A stretch of DNA of 47,986 nucleotides from Methylobacterium sp. E-045 (GCF_022829685.1 NZ_JAKSYE010000036.1:1-47986), one strand, 5' to 3'. Positions 36,192 through 45,135 are shown, counted from the first letter of the stretch. A program made the numbers and translations. The notes: generated from the letters alone by a model not told the origin.

Positions 36192-36633
36192 GGATCCTCA
36201 CCCTCTCGCCCAATCGAACCATCCACACCTGTGGAGATCGTCAGCCGCTGCGGCAAGGACGCCGCCCTTCGCTGAACGTTATCTTCACAAGCTATCTCCT
36301 CCAAAAGCGGATCGTCGCCAAACCACCCGTCCCGGTCGTAGGTCTTCGTCCACCAGGCTGCCGGGAAGAAGACCTTCCCAGAGTCCGAGAGCGGTCGAAA
36401 GCAGCCCCGGCAACGGGTACCAAACGTCAGATTTTCACCACCAGGATCGCTTTGGGGAGCGGCCCCACGCCGAACTGCGTCCGGTCGGCGGTCACCTTCA
36501 AGATTGCCAGGGGAATGCCGCTCATCCTTGGGACCGAAGGCGGCGTGAATCGGCACCACTATGGTGGCGCGAGCTAGGAGCGAAGTGGTATCGGTGATGC
36601 TCGCCGATCGCAGACTGAAAGAGGAGAAAACTT
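36192..36633. other. Divergent intergenic region
   Basis: About 440 bases between the AraC gene (minus strand) and the isomerase gene (plus strand). Frames on both strands are open here, but none has recognisable protein features or a convincing ribosome site. It presumably carries the promoters of both flanking genes. Confidence 0.4.
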
Positions 36634-37287
36634 ATGTCAGAGCCTGCACCACGGCCCGTGATCACCTATTATTTCAGCTTCATTTCGTTGTGGTCCTACG
36701 TTGGCAGTCGGGCTTTCCAGGCGCTTACCGAGCGCCACACCGCCGAGATTGACTATAGACCAGTCAACCTGCTGGAAGTTTTCGCGGCTGGCGGCGGCAA
36801 GCCGGTCAAAGAGCGGCCTTTGCAACGCCAAGCCTACCGGCTTGTCGAAATGCAGCGCTGGCGAAAGATCCGCAACATCCCGCTGGTCTATCACCCGAAA
36901 TTCTACCCTGCCGACCCCTCGCTTGCGCACCGCGTGCTGCTTGTTGCACTAGACGAAGGCGCCGACGTCGCCAATTACATCCATGCAGGTCTGTCGGCGG
37001 TCTGGGCAGACGAACTCGATATTGCCGATCCGGATACTATCGTACGGCTCGCCAATGCGTCCGGGCTCGATGGTTTACGTCTTCTGGAAGGTGCATCTGC
37101 GCCTGGCTTGCTCGCGCGAGAGCAAGCCCTGACACACGAAGCGATTTCCCGGCAGGCCTTCGGGGCGCCGTTTTACTTCTACCTCGAAGAGCCGTTCTGG
37201 GGTCAGGATCGACTCGATCTGCTCGCTGCGGCGATATCGGAAGGTCGCGAACCAATCCCGCTGCCCAAATTGTCCGTCCCGGCCTGA
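36634..37287 (+). CDS. 2-hydroxychromene-2-carboxylate isomerase-like protein (DsbA family, kappa-GST type)
   Basis: A 217-residue thioredoxin-fold protein. The opening VITYYFSFISLWSYVGSRAFQAL replaces the DsbA CxxC with the Ser-containing FSFISLWSY motif used by HCCA isomerases for glutathione. Further family blocks are the conserved YRPVNLLEVF, QRQAYRLVEMQRWRK and AFGAPFYFYLEEPFWGQDRLDLL. The enzyme class acts in naphthalene-type ring degradation, but relatives have other glutathione-linked roles. A strong ribosome site (GAGGAGAAAACTT) sets the start. Its last 85 bases overlap the 3' end of the NCS2 permease gene on the other strand. Confidence 0.88.
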   Translation: MSEPAPRPVITYYFSFISLWSYVGSRAFQALTERHTAEIDYRPVNLLEVFAAGGGKPVKERPLQRQAYRLVEMQRWRKIRNIPLVYHPKFYPADPSLAHRVLLVALDEGADVANYIHAGLSAVWADELDIADPDTIVRLANASGLDGLRLLEGASAPGLLAREQALTHEAISRQAFGAPFYFYLEEPFWGQDRLDLLAAAISEGREPIPLPKLSVPA

Positions 37288-38633
37288 TCAGCGATAGCGT
37301 GCTTACCCGCGCCGTTGAATAAGGCATTGAGAGCTAGGGCCGCGAGTGCGGTCAGCAGGATCGGGTCCTTGACGATAGGGTTCCACGCCTCGGGCACCAG
37401 CTTGAAGAACTGCGGCTGCACGATGGGGATCAATCCAATCCCGAGTGAGACCGCGATGATAAGCGCATCTCGGCTGCCTGGCCGGCCGAAGTCGACCTGC
37501 CCCAGGATGCGAATGCCGGTCGCGGCAACCATCCCGAACATGACAAGCGCAGCGCCACCCAGGACGGGTTGGGGGATCGAGGCCGCGACGAAGGCCACCT
37601 TGGGCACGAGGCCGAGCAGCAGCATGATTCCCCCGGCCGCCGCGCAGACCCAGCGACTGTGGACGCCCGTGAGACCAACTAATCCGACATTCTGCGAATA
37701 GGACAGGTAGGGGAAGGTGTTGAACACGCCGCCGATCAGCGTGCCAAGCGCGTCCGCACGCAGGCCACGGGCGATATCGCGTGTGCCAACGGGGCGGCCC
37801 GTCATGACCGAGAGGGCCAGGAACATGCCGGTTGCCTCTATGAAGACGATCGTCATCACGAGGCAGAGGATCAGGGAGGGCACAAGGTGAAAGGTCGGAA
37901 GGCCGAATGCGAAGGGCAAGACGACGCGTAGCCACGGTTCGGCACCCAGCCCGTCGAGATTTGTCCAACCCATCGCCGCGGTCACGGCATAGCCGACGAG
38001 AATGCCAATCAGCACAGCGACATTGGCGACGAAGCCGCGAGCAAACCGGGCGAGTAAGAGGATGACGCTGAGCACGAGGCCAGCGACGAGGATATGACCG
38101 GTCGCACCAAACTCGGGCGTGCCCGCGCCGCCGCCCGCCCACCCAACGGCTACGCGCGTGAGCGCAATGCCGATCATCGTTAGAATCGTTCCCGTTACGA
38201 CGGGCGGGAAGAAGGGCATCAGACGGCCGATAAAGGGCACGATGGCCAGCCCGAACAGGCCGGCGACAATCACCGCGCCATAGATCCCATCCAGTCCCAC
38301 TCCAGGCATCGCGGCGATCGCTAGGAGCGGCTGGATCGCGACCGCGGTGACGCCCATGATGACAGGCAATCGGATACCGAATGGCCCGATTCCAATAGTC
38401 TGGATCAACGTCGCGATGCCGCATGCAAATAGATCAGCGTTGACCAGCAAGGCGATCTGATCCTTTGGCAATTTGAGTGCCCCGCCAACGATCAGCGGTA
38501 CGGCAATGGCGTTGGCGTACATAACAAGGACGTGCTGAAGGCCGAAGGCAGCAAGGCGCGGCGCTGGAAGAAGCTCGTCTACCCTGTCGGCAACGGCCAC
38601 AGATTGTGCGACGGTAGGGGGCAGATCATCCAT
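37203..38633 (-). CDS. NCS2-family nucleobase permease (xanthine/uracil type)
   Basis: A 476-residue membrane transporter with about 14 helices. Signature blocks: FGLQHVLVMYANAIAVPLIVG (N-terminal QH motif), QTIGIGPFGIRLPVIMGVT, the conserved FIEATGMFLALS, and FNTFPYLSYSQNVGLVGLTGV (the NCS2 motif with N-V-G-L). It imports purines or uracil with protons. The tail after NALFNG is longer than usual, and it runs 85 bases into the isomerase gene. ATTTATAAAT, a palindrome, sits just upstream of the start; the ribosome site is poor, so the start is uncertain. Confidence 0.9.
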   Translation of the reverse strand: MDDLPPTVAQSVAVADRVDELLPAPRLAAFGLQHVLVMYANAIAVPLIVGGALKLPKDQIALLVNADLFACGIATLIQTIGIGPFGIRLPVIMGVTAVAIQPLLAIAAMPGVGLDGIYGAVIVAGLFGLAIVPFIGRLMPFFPPVVTGTILTMIGIALTRVAVGWAGGGAGTPEFGATGHILVAGLVLSVILLLARFARGFVANVAVLIGILVGYAVTAAMGWTNLDGLGAEPWLRVVLPFAFGLPTFHLVPSLILCLVMTIVFIEATGMFLALSVMTGRPVGTRDIARGLRADALGTLIGGVFNTFPYLSYSQNVGLVGLTGVHSRWVCAAAGGIMLLLGLVPKVAFVAASIPQPVLGGAALVMFGMVAATGIRILGQVDFGRPGSRDALIIAVSLGIGLIPIVQPQFFKLVPEAWNPIVKDPILLTALAALALNALFNGAGKHAIADQAGTDNLGSGIGSRPSDIAAASRSSRS

Positions 38634-39118
38634 TTATGAAGCCATTTATAAATATGCAGCACGAGTGACTCGTTTCCTTTTTCGCATTGCCGTAGTCAAT
38701 AGTAAAACATTACAAAATACCCGGTAAAAAGAGATGGTCTTTTTATGGCGATCCATTTTATTGCCACCGATTTGTACAATTTCCTTAGTAGATGAACTCT
38801 GCGTTGCGCCAAAAAAATTGACAGATTGTCGCAGTTGTGAAGTGCGGCCGTATGTCCAAGCCTGTCGATGGCGTAAGCTTTGTGAGGTTGGCAAAGGGCG
38901 TCCAAATCTTGTTGTCAGGCTATGGCACTTCGGATGTGCAACGGAGGGGCCTTGGTCTTGAATGTGTCTTTTCGTGTGCCTTATGGAAGTGCTCTCCCAG
39001 GCAACGGGGCATCGGGCTTGCGCCCTCCGCCCGGGCCCGTGTCCGGGCTTCTACGACGTTCCGGTGCTAACGCGGCCGCACGGTTGTTTACTCCGTGCGG
39101 CTCCCTTACGGGGCCGGG
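38634..39118. other. A/T-rich intergenic region
   Basis: Upstream of the NCS2 permease the DNA is clearly A/T-rich (about 38640-38830), with CATTTAT repeated at 38631 and 38643. It probably holds the permease promoter. No gene was recognised. The right part (about 38990-39118) is G/C-rich with short hairpins and probably belongs to the TnpB relic's 3' end. Confidence 0.35.
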
Positions 39119-39245
39119 CTATCGATACGTCATTGGAGCGGGGAATGTGACGGTCACACCATAGGCGTTGACGTGCATGTTCGTGGCACCGACGACGTCG
39201 CGGTGGCCGACGAATCCGCACGCTTTGCAGTGCCAATGCTTCGAG
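39119..39245 (-). pseudogene. tnpB: IS605-type TnpB C-terminal relic
   Basis: The minus strand encodes KHWHCKACGFVGHRDVVGATN, then MHVNAYG and FPAPMTYR before a stop. This is the end of the zinc-finger region of TnpB (IS200/IS605 accessory nuclease): CKACGF, GHRDVVGA.NMH and the TYxRPG tail, where the stop replaces one residue of the usual TYLRPG. The remaining roughly 350 residues, with the RuvC active site, are gone. The fragment abuts an IS5 relic at about 39240. Confidence 0.6.
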
Positions 39246-39809
39246 CAACTCGCCGACGATCTGCATGCGCTCCTACGCCTGGCCTCCGGGCGTGACCCCG
39301 AGCCGAGCGAGGCCATCCTCGACAGTCGAACCCTGCGCTCGACGCCCGAGAGCGGCGAGCGGGCCGGGTACGATGGGGCGAAGCGCAATAAGGGTTAGAA
39401 GGTCCACCTGGCCGTCGACACCCTGGGCCATCTCCTGACCCTGCACGTCACCCCTGCCGAAGCCGACGATCGCGCCCCGGTCGGGCATCTGGCAGAAGCG
39501 GTGCAGGCCGCCACCGGGGACAACGTCGGTCTGGCCTATGTCGACCAGGGCAACACCGGGGAAACGCCAGCCCAGGCCGCCCGCGAACGCGGGATCGAAC
39601 TGAAGGTCGTCAAACTCCCGGGGGCCAAGCGCGGTTTCGTGCTGCTGCCGCGACGCTGGGTCGTGGAGCGCTCCTTCGCCTGGGCAACGCGCTTCCGCCG
39701 CCTCGTCAAGGACTACGAGCGCTACCACAGCACGCTCGTCGATCTCTAAATCCTCGCCTTCGTCTGCCTCATTCTCAAACAAGCCGCTCGATTGGCGAGT
39801 GGTTTATAA
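39240..39809 (+). pseudogene. IS5-family transposase relic (5'-truncated)
   Basis: In one frame it reads FEQLADDLHALLRLASGRD, AILDSRTLRSTPESGERAGYDG, a stop, then [52 protein letters not shown] (as adjoining blocks) and [12 protein letters not shown], a second stop, and ILAFVCLILKQAA. This is the C-terminal two thirds of an IS5-type transposase with the DDE parts D (LDSRT), D (YVDQG) and E (VVERSF). Two stops and loss of the start make it dead. It belongs to a different subgroup from the IS5 copy at 19329. Confidence 0.75.
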
Positions 39810-39815
39810 CAACCT

Positions 39816-40799
39816 CTAAAGATTTTTGACCCAGGACAGCAACTGCGAGGTTTGCTGCTGGCTCAAGGCCGCTGCCGCCGTCCCATCGATATCTTTTGGG
39901 TTCACCCCGTACTTGCGCTTGAAGGCACGGCTGAATACCCGCTCGTTCTCAAATCCGGCGCTGAAAGCGAGTTGGGCGATCGTCGGTCGCCTGCTGCCTG
40001 GGGCACGCAAGAACATTTGCATAGCATGCGAGAGCCGCCGATCCCGGATGTAGGCGTAGACACCACCTTCGGCCTCGAACAGCTTATAGAGAGGGCTCCG
40101 CGACATGCCGAACCGGACCCTCAGCATCCCGACGTCGACCTTCGTTAGGTTCTCATCGATGAACTGACGGATGGCGATACCGGTGACCGCTGGCCGGTTG
40201 TAGGCGCTGTCGGTTTCGGACAGGAACAGCGCGTTGCACAGCGCGGTAGTCGCCGGCACGATGTGGTTCATCTGCGCGGTCGTCGCCGTCCTCAGGCTGG
40301 CGCTGACATTGCGAAAAAGGTCGGCGAGCAGCTTCGTGATCGGACTGCGCGCGGATGGGAGGATCTGCCCGTGCCAGGACGAAAGATCGCCGCCGCCCTC
40401 GATCAGGCGGCGCGGGACCGCGAGGTTGAGGCCCGTCATCCCCTTGGTCTCGGATAAGATTGGCTGTGACAGGTCGAACAAGACGAAAGATTCCTGGGTG
40501 ATCTCGCTCGTGTCACCGCCGGTCGAGATGTTGGTGCGTCCGGACGTGTAGAGGCGCAGCACGACGTGATCGATGTTCTGGGCCGCCACCAGAGCCGGAG
40601 TCCGCTCAATGGTCTGCGGCGACGCTTCGATCTCACCGAACACCAGATGGTTCATGTGGTGGTATCTGTGGAACGCGCTCGCAGGCACGACCGCGTCCGG
40701 ATTGATGTGGGTGACGAAGAATGACGAAAGGCTATCGATCCAAGCCCGGCGGCGGGCCTCGTCGTCCGCGATGTGATCGAAGCGGTGGTCGATGATCAT
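39816..40799 (-). CDS. AraC-family transcriptional regulator (AraC-binding-like N-terminal domain)
   Basis: 327 residues. The N-terminal two thirds match the Cupin_6/AraC_binding_2 type: HINPDAVVPASAFHRYHHMNH, VVLRLYTSGRTN, DTSEITQESFVLFDLSQP. The C-terminal HTH region has VGMLRVRFGMSRSPLYKLFE and IAQLAFSAGFENERVFSRAFKRKYGVNP (as adjoining blocks). The frame extends upstream over the integrase promoter side, but the ATG at 40799 gives the expected length, with GAGGG upstream. No obvious target operon adjoins it, so it may act at a distance. Confidence 0.85.
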   Translation of the reverse strand: MIIDHRFDHIADDEARRRAWIDSLSSFFVTHINPDAVVPASAFHRYHHMNHLVFGEIEASPQTIERTPALVAAQNIDHVVLRLYTSGRTNISTGGDTSEITQESFVLFDLSQPILSETKGMTGLNLAVPRRLIEGGGDLSSWHGQILPSARSPITKLLADLFRNVSASLRTATTAQMNHIVPATTALCNALFLSETDSAYNRPAVTGIAIRQFIDENLTKVDVGMLRVRFGMSRSPLYKLFEAEGGVYAYIRDRRLSHAMQMFLRAPGSRRPTIAQLAFSAGFENERVFSRAFKRKYGVNPKDIDGTAAAALSQQQTSQLLSWVKNL

Positions 40800-40884
40800 C
40801 GAACAGCCCTCGCGCCGCTCAAGTCGGGGCGTCGACTGTGGTGTGGGCGGGCGGGGGGCGCCTCTCGTTCTCGGTGCGATCCAC

Positions 40885-41475
40885 TCAGAGCGCGGGCGAC
40901 CACATCCGGGCGGCGATCGCGCGCTCTTCGGGACCCATCGCGTCGGCATAGATTGCAGTCGTCGCGATATCGGCGTGGCCGAGCCAACGCTGAAGGAGAT
41001 TGAGGGGCACGCCCGAGCGTAGGGCATGGACGCCGAAGCCGTGACGCAGGCCTTTTGGCGAGGCTGCTGTCGCTCCCACGCGAGCGGCGATCATCGCCTC
41101 CTTCACCTGTCGCCACGCGGTGCAGCGCGCGATTGGCCAGAGCCGGTCCTCCGGCCGTCCGTGGCCGTGGACCTGCCGGACGTGGGCCAGGAAAGTGAGC
41201 GGCACCGGTACCTCTCGCACGATCCCGGGACGGCGCTTCTTCAGACAGTGGACCGATACCGTGCCGCCCTCGACGTCGAGGTCGGCCATGGTCAGGGTCA
41301 ACGCCTCGGAGATCCGGCATCCCGTCCAGACCAGCATCAGGCAGAGTGTTTCGATCTCGGGGGTACTGGAGGCGGCAGCAGCGACGAAGCGCTCTCGCTC
41401 CTGCGCCGTGAGGTATTTCCGTCGCCCTCCGCCCGTGTAGAGCGAGGGAGGCGCAGTCGGCATCGCTCGAGCCAT
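40885..41475 (-). CDS. Short tyrosine recombinase (phage integrase family)
   Basis: 196 residues, made up almost entirely of the catalytic domain. Visible residues: Arg in TGCRISEALTL, KGLRHGFGVHAL (Arg-His of box II), the late LGHADIATTAIYAD with His and the nucleophile Tyr. The N-terminal core-binding domain of XerC/D-type enzymes is missing, yet short integrases of this kind recur in related bacteria. The start at 41475 has AGGA upstream; the frame is open to 41628. No flanking tRNA or phage genes are visible, so it is an orphan. Inverted repeats lie upstream at 41633-41708. Confidence 0.8.
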   Translation of the reverse strand: MARAMPTAPPSLYTGGGRRKYLTAQERERFVAAAASSTPEIETLCLMLVWTGCRISEALTLTMADLDVEGGTVSVHCLKKRRPGIVREVPVPLTFLAHVRQVHGHGRPEDRLWPIARCTAWRQVKEAMIAARVGATAASPKGLRHGFGVHALRSGVPLNLLQRWLGHADIATTAIYADAMGPEERAIAARMWSPAL

Positions 41476-41632
41476 CGCGACGAATCCTGGAGCCGGCCAA
41501 CGGCATGGAGCCGCTGGCGCGCTGAAACGCTGTTTCCGATTGTGTTGCATGCCCTGCCCAAGGCGCATTTCGCCTCCGGCCGGGCCAGCAACATTCTGGC
41601 AGGTAGGCAGCGCCCGTCCGATGATCAAGCCT

Positions 41633-41708
41633 GATACCGTAGATAAATCAGTGGTCTATACAGTATCGGAAATTCTGTTTCACGAATCGCTGTTTATCGA
41701 GCGATTCG
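41633..41708. repeat. Inverted repeats upstream of the recombinase gene
   Basis: Two structures lie side by side. GATACCGTAGA (41633-41643) faces TCTATACAGTATC (41655-41667), an imperfect inverted repeat. CGAATCGCT (41683-41691) and AGCGATTCG (41700-41708) form a perfect 9-bp stem around eight bases. Their position just outside a tyrosine recombinase gene is typical of recombination core sites or of an autoregulatory operator, but neither is shown. Confidence 0.4.
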
Positions 41709-41818
41709 CAAGATAATAAATCTGCTCCGCTGATCGTTGGCGGTTCCGGACCGTGTCGCGGGATTGCATACCAATTTCAGCCCCGGCGGCATGCTGCGAT
41801 GCTCCTCGGCACCAAAAA

Positions 41819-41852
41819 GGACGGAACGTCCCTTCGAAAGGACGCATCGTCC
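41819..41852. promoter_or_regulatory. Two tandem palindromes 21 bases apart
   Basis: GGACG-GAA-CGTCC (41819-41831) and GGACG-CAT-CGTCC (41840-41852) are perfect 5-bp palindromes with three-base centres. Their centres are 21 bases apart, two helical turns, with TTCGAA between. This looks like a double operator for a dimeric regulator, about 285 bases before the barrel gene at 42137. A small frame (41799-42053) covers the site but has no ribosome site or recognisable protein. Nothing else was seen between 41710 and 42136. Confidence 0.4.
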
Positions 41853-42136
41853 GTTGATCCCTCGGATATGGCCGAGCTAATTAGTAAATTGTACAGGCGA
41901 TTCGCTGAGTATCACCATCAAGCGGAGACGCCGCAGTCACAGCATCGATCAATAAATATCGAGCTGTATTACGGCTTAACATTGATCATTCTTGTCATGG
42001 CCTTCTGTCCGAATGGGCGGGGCCGAACTTCGCTGTCGGCTGCCTGCAGGTGAGTAGGGCGGGCACAGCACATGAAATGCCGAACGGGGTCCCCCGGGCG
42101 GATGCCATCGACTGTCGTCACATGTGGAGTGAGTTC

Positions 42137-42976
42137 GTGAAACACCTTGTCGTGCTGGGATCGCTGCTGGCCGGATCGTTCGCGGGTGCCGCCCAGGCCG
42201 CGGATCTACCGTCGACGCGCTATGCACCGCCCGTCGTCACCCTGCCGGTCTTTACCTGGACCGGGTTCTACGCCGGCGTGAACGCCGGTGCGGCCTTCTC
42301 CGGCTCGGAACAGCCGCGATACACCGAAGGCCGTGGCTTCGTCGGGCTCAACCCAGGCGTCCTCGACGGCCTCCAGAAGTCGCGTGAGCAGACGGGCTTC
42401 GTCGGCGGCGGGCAGATCGGCTACAATTATCAGGTTGGCGGCATCGTCCTCGGGGCGGAGGCGGACTTCCAGTATGCCGGCATCGAACGCGGTCGCACGG
42501 GAACCGGTGCGCTGACGAACTTGGCACCCGGCCACACGGACACCGACATCCTGACGTCGCGGACGCGCATCGAGACGCTCGGCACGGTGCGCGGTCGGAT
42601 CGGCTTCCTGCCGACGGAGCGGTTGATGGTCTATGCCACCGGCGGCCTCGCTTATGGCGACGTCAGCATGCGCACGGCCTACACGGACACTGGCACCGGT
42701 CCCTTCTTCCCCGGCGGCATCAACGTGATTCCGTATGCCGCCTCGCGCTCGTCGATGCAGGTCGGCTACGTCGCCGGCGGCGGCATCGAGTATGCGATCA
42801 CCGATCGCCTCAGCGCCAAGATCGAGGGCCTGTACGGCGACCTCGGCCGTTCCAGTGTGACCGCCCGCTACACCGGCAACGGCAGCACCGAGCCCACCGA
42901 CATCTATACGGTTCGTGAATCGAACCGCTTCGGCCTCGTCCGCGCCGGCCTGAATTACCGCTTCACCGGCCTCTGA
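42137..42976 (+). CDS. Outer-membrane beta-barrel protein (Omp25/31-type porin family)
   Basis: A 279-residue exported eight-strand barrel. The GTG at 42137 has GGAG seven bases ahead and starts a Sec signal (MKHLVVLGSLLAGSFAGAAQA with cleavage before ADLPS). The hallmark FTWTGFYAGVNAGAAF and FVGGGQIGYNYQVGGIVLGAEADF are followed by RGRIGFLPTERLMVYATGGLAYGD, and the chain ends with the aromatic FGLVRAGLNYRFTGL, as needed for barrel assembly. Members are abundant surface proteins of Hyphomicrobiales. A terminator follows directly. An upstream in-frame ATG (42122) gives a less signal-like N-terminus. Confidence 0.88.
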   Translation: MKHLVVLGSLLAGSFAGAAQAADLPSTRYAPPVVTLPVFTWTGFYAGVNAGAAFSGSEQPRYTEGRGFVGLNPGVLDGLQKSREQTGFVGGGQIGYNYQVGGIVLGAEADFQYAGIERGRTGTGALTNLAPGHTDTDILTSRTRIETLGTVRGRIGFLPTERLMVYATGGLAYGDVSMRTAYTDTGTGPFFPGGINVIPYAASRSSMQVGYVAGGGIEYAITDRLSAKIEGLYGDLGRSSVTARYTGNGSTEPTDIYTVRESNRFGLVRAGLNYRFTGL

Positions 42977-42997
42977 CCCCTCCCGTCAGACAAGGAC

Positions 42998-43033
42998 AGG
43001 TGCGCCTGCCGTCGCTCGAGCGGGCGCACCTTT
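42998..43033 (+). terminator. Rho-independent terminator of the barrel gene
   Basis: AGGTGCGCC (42998-43006) and GGCGCACCT (43023-43031) form a perfect 9-bp G/C-rich stem 22 bases after the stop codon, ending in TTT. The loop itself contains CGCTCGAGCG, which can add an inner stem. Confidence 0.65.
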
Positions 43034-43068
43034 CGGATCAGGTTTCACATTCTCAAAAGGCACCTTGG

Positions 43069-45054
43069 ATGGCCCGGCGCTCGTTTCGTCGTCTCTTACT
43101 CGCGTCCATGGCTTCGCCGTTGGCAATCGCGCCTGCTGCCTGGGCCGCACCGGCCAGCAACCCTGAATGGGTCGAGGCCTATGCGCTCGAGGCGATGACG
43201 GCTCCTGTCACGCTGGAGAACGCGAAGAAATACCGCTGGTACCAGATTGCCCAAAGCGTCCGGTCCGAGCGTCCGAGAACGTACGATATCGACATCGAGC
43301 CCGTTCAGAAGCGGCTTCGCCAGTACGGCGATAGCCTTCTCGATCAGCTGAAGCGGCAGCTCGACCAGAAGGAGGCGGCGATCTCGACGCTGGAGGATGC
43401 GGGACCGTTTCCCACGCATTGCCGCTGGATCATGCCGACTAAGCAGGGTGATATCCGAACCCCTCTACAGGATAATCTAGAGGCCTATTGCCGGACGAAG
43501 CTGGTTCCGACGACCTACCGGCGGCTCCTGGGTGAGTTCGTGGAGCGGCTGAGTGTGAGCCTGCCGCATCTGCGCAACCTCGACGTGACCTATCCCGCCC
43601 AACTCGTTGGGACTGACGCCATGATCACGGCTCAGAATCTCTATCGCGAGTACGGCCAGGCTCTAGATGCCCGGCTGGCGGCGGCCCAGCCGCAGGTCGT
43701 CGGCGAGATCACGCAGCTGTATCGGGACAAGCCTCTGGGAGAGGGACCGCTACGAACCGGGGCGGCGCAATGCCGGGAGCTACTCGGTCCGTGGTTCCCG
43801 CAATCCGACGTCGTCCGCGATATGGCGATGAACGATCCGCTCGGTGGCGGGTCGAACGGAGACGCCGCGGTGCTTCGCTTCAAGCAAGGCGTGGGAAACG
43901 CCTGCAAAAGGGAGGCGAATGCCTGGCTCCTACGCCAGCAGCCGGCGCTTACCACCGCGATCTCCGCGGACATCGCCGCCTCGGATAACCCGCGCGGCCC
44001 CGTCCTGTCGGTGCAGGCCCGATGTGACGTCGTCCTCGGTCGCTGGTTCACATCCTTCGACGGCTTCGATCTCGGCTTTACCGGCCCGCTGCGGCAGGGC
44101 TGTGCGAGCGAGGCGAAGGGCGTCATCGATCGCGCCCTGGAGATTCGCGCGAAGACGGTTGCGGTTGGCCTCCAAGCTGCGCCTCGCACCCTCGAGGGTC
44201 TCGAACGGAATCGCTGGTTCGAGCCATCGCAGGAGGATCTTGCGGCAGTTGCCGATCCTCGGGACGCCGGTCGCGACGAGATCGTTCGTCTGATGAGCGA
44301 GAAGACGCTGGCGTTGACCCGTCCTCTCCGAGACGAGGCAAAGGCCATCGCCGTCACTGGGATTGCGAAGGCTTACGCCGAGAGTGGTTCATCGGATGCG
44401 GGTCTACGATCCGCGAGGGACCTGTGCGCGCCCTACCTTGGCAGTGGATCTCGGTCGGTACCGCCTGGTGGCGGACTTGTCCGCTCATCTATTGAGGCCG
44501 CCTGCCGGGACGAAGAGAAAAAGATCATGGCCAAGCGCGTCGTTGCTGCCGTGACCGCTTCCAACGTCGATGACGTGCTCGGCAAGGGCATGCTGGCCGT
44601 GGTTTTCCCAGAGGGTACGACACAGTCGGTGGATCCGCGGATGCTCGTCGTGGCCGCCGCCGCAAACGGCTTCCAGGTTGCCTTCAGCCAATCCCGGACC
44701 CTGTTCCTTTCGCGGAGCTATGCCCTTCGGATCACGCCGCTCGGCCAGGACGCTCCCGCACTCGGCGGCGTCCTCGTCCCCGAGCCCCGTGCCGACGGCG
44801 TCGAGGTCTGGCGTGTCACTGAGTTCGACCGTCTGCCTGCCCTCGATGGCCCCCTCGCGACCCTGTCCTGCATTGCTCGGGGCCGGGGTGATGGCCAGGA
44901 CATCGCGGCGCTGGCGGCTGCCGCTGGGATTGCGGCCGTCGTCTTCGACGCCTCCCAAACCGCCGGCACCCTGCTGGGAGCGGCACTCGAGGGGCTCACC
45001 TCGGCATCGATCTGCCAAGCCGCTCGCCAGAGCTTCATCGGCGGCACGCCGTAG
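43069..45054 (+). CDS. Exported protein of unknown function with paired-cysteine repeats
   Basis: 661 residues; family not recognised. An N-terminal signal (MARRSFRRLLLASMASPLAI, cleavage about AWA-AP) sends it to the periplasm. Four imperfect repeats each carry two cysteines: C118/C141, C235/C279, C319/C345 and C453/C479. Each second Cys is followed by charged or acidic residues (CRTK, CKREA, CASEA, CRDEE), and several units share LLGPWF or VLGRWF after the first Cys. They could be disulfide-closed helical hairpins. A last pair C600/C649 may form a further unit. The C-terminal part (about 500-600) looks like beta structure. The start at 43069 follows AAAAGG. It heads a three-gene envelope group. 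Confidence 0.75.
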   Translation: MARRSFRRLLLASMASPLAIAPAAWAAPASNPEWVEAYALEAMTAPVTLENAKKYRWYQIAQSVRSERPRTYDIDIEPVQKRLRQYGDSLLDQLKRQLDQKEAAISTLEDAGPFPTHCRWIMPTKQGDIRTPLQDNLEAYCRTKLVPTTYRRLLGEFVERLSVSLPHLRNLDVTYPAQLVGTDAMITAQNLYREYGQALDARLAAAQPQVVGEITQLYRDKPLGEGPLRTGAAQCRELLGPWFPQSDVVRDMAMNDPLGGGSNGDAAVLRFKQGVGNACKREANAWLLRQQPALTTAISADIAASDNPRGPVLSVQARCDVVLGRWFTSFDGFDLGFTGPLRQGCASEAKGVIDRALEIRAKTVAVGLQAAPRTLEGLERNRWFEPSQEDLAAVADPRDAGRDEIVRLMSEKTLALTRPLRDEAKAIAVTGIAKAYAESGSSDAGLRSARDLCAPYLGSGSRSVPPGGGLVRSSIEAACRDEEKKIMAKRVVAAVTASNVDDVLGKGMLAVVFPEGTTQSVDPRMLVVAAAANGFQVAFSQSRTLFLSRSYALRITPLGQDAPALGGVLVPEPRADGVEVWRVTEFDRLPALDGPLATLSCIARGRGDGQDIAALAAAAGIAAVVFDASQTAGTLLGAALEGLTSASICQAARQSFIGGTP

Positions 45055-45135
45055 CCCTGGTCCAGAGATCACGTCCGGACGACCGAGTTCGTACCGGGCG
45101 CTCCTTTCTCGCCCTTCCCATCGAAAGATCCCATC

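Noticed and set aside
36068..36577. Long frames on both strands between the AraC gene and the isomerase
   Set aside because: No family features, poor starts, and partial overlap with the AraC gene. Treated as intergenic.
41799..42053. An 84-residue plus-strand frame
   Set aside because: It contains a hydrophobic stretch (YYGLTLIILVMAF) but lacks a ribosome site and covers a double palindrome better read as a regulatory site. Not firm enough to list as a gene.
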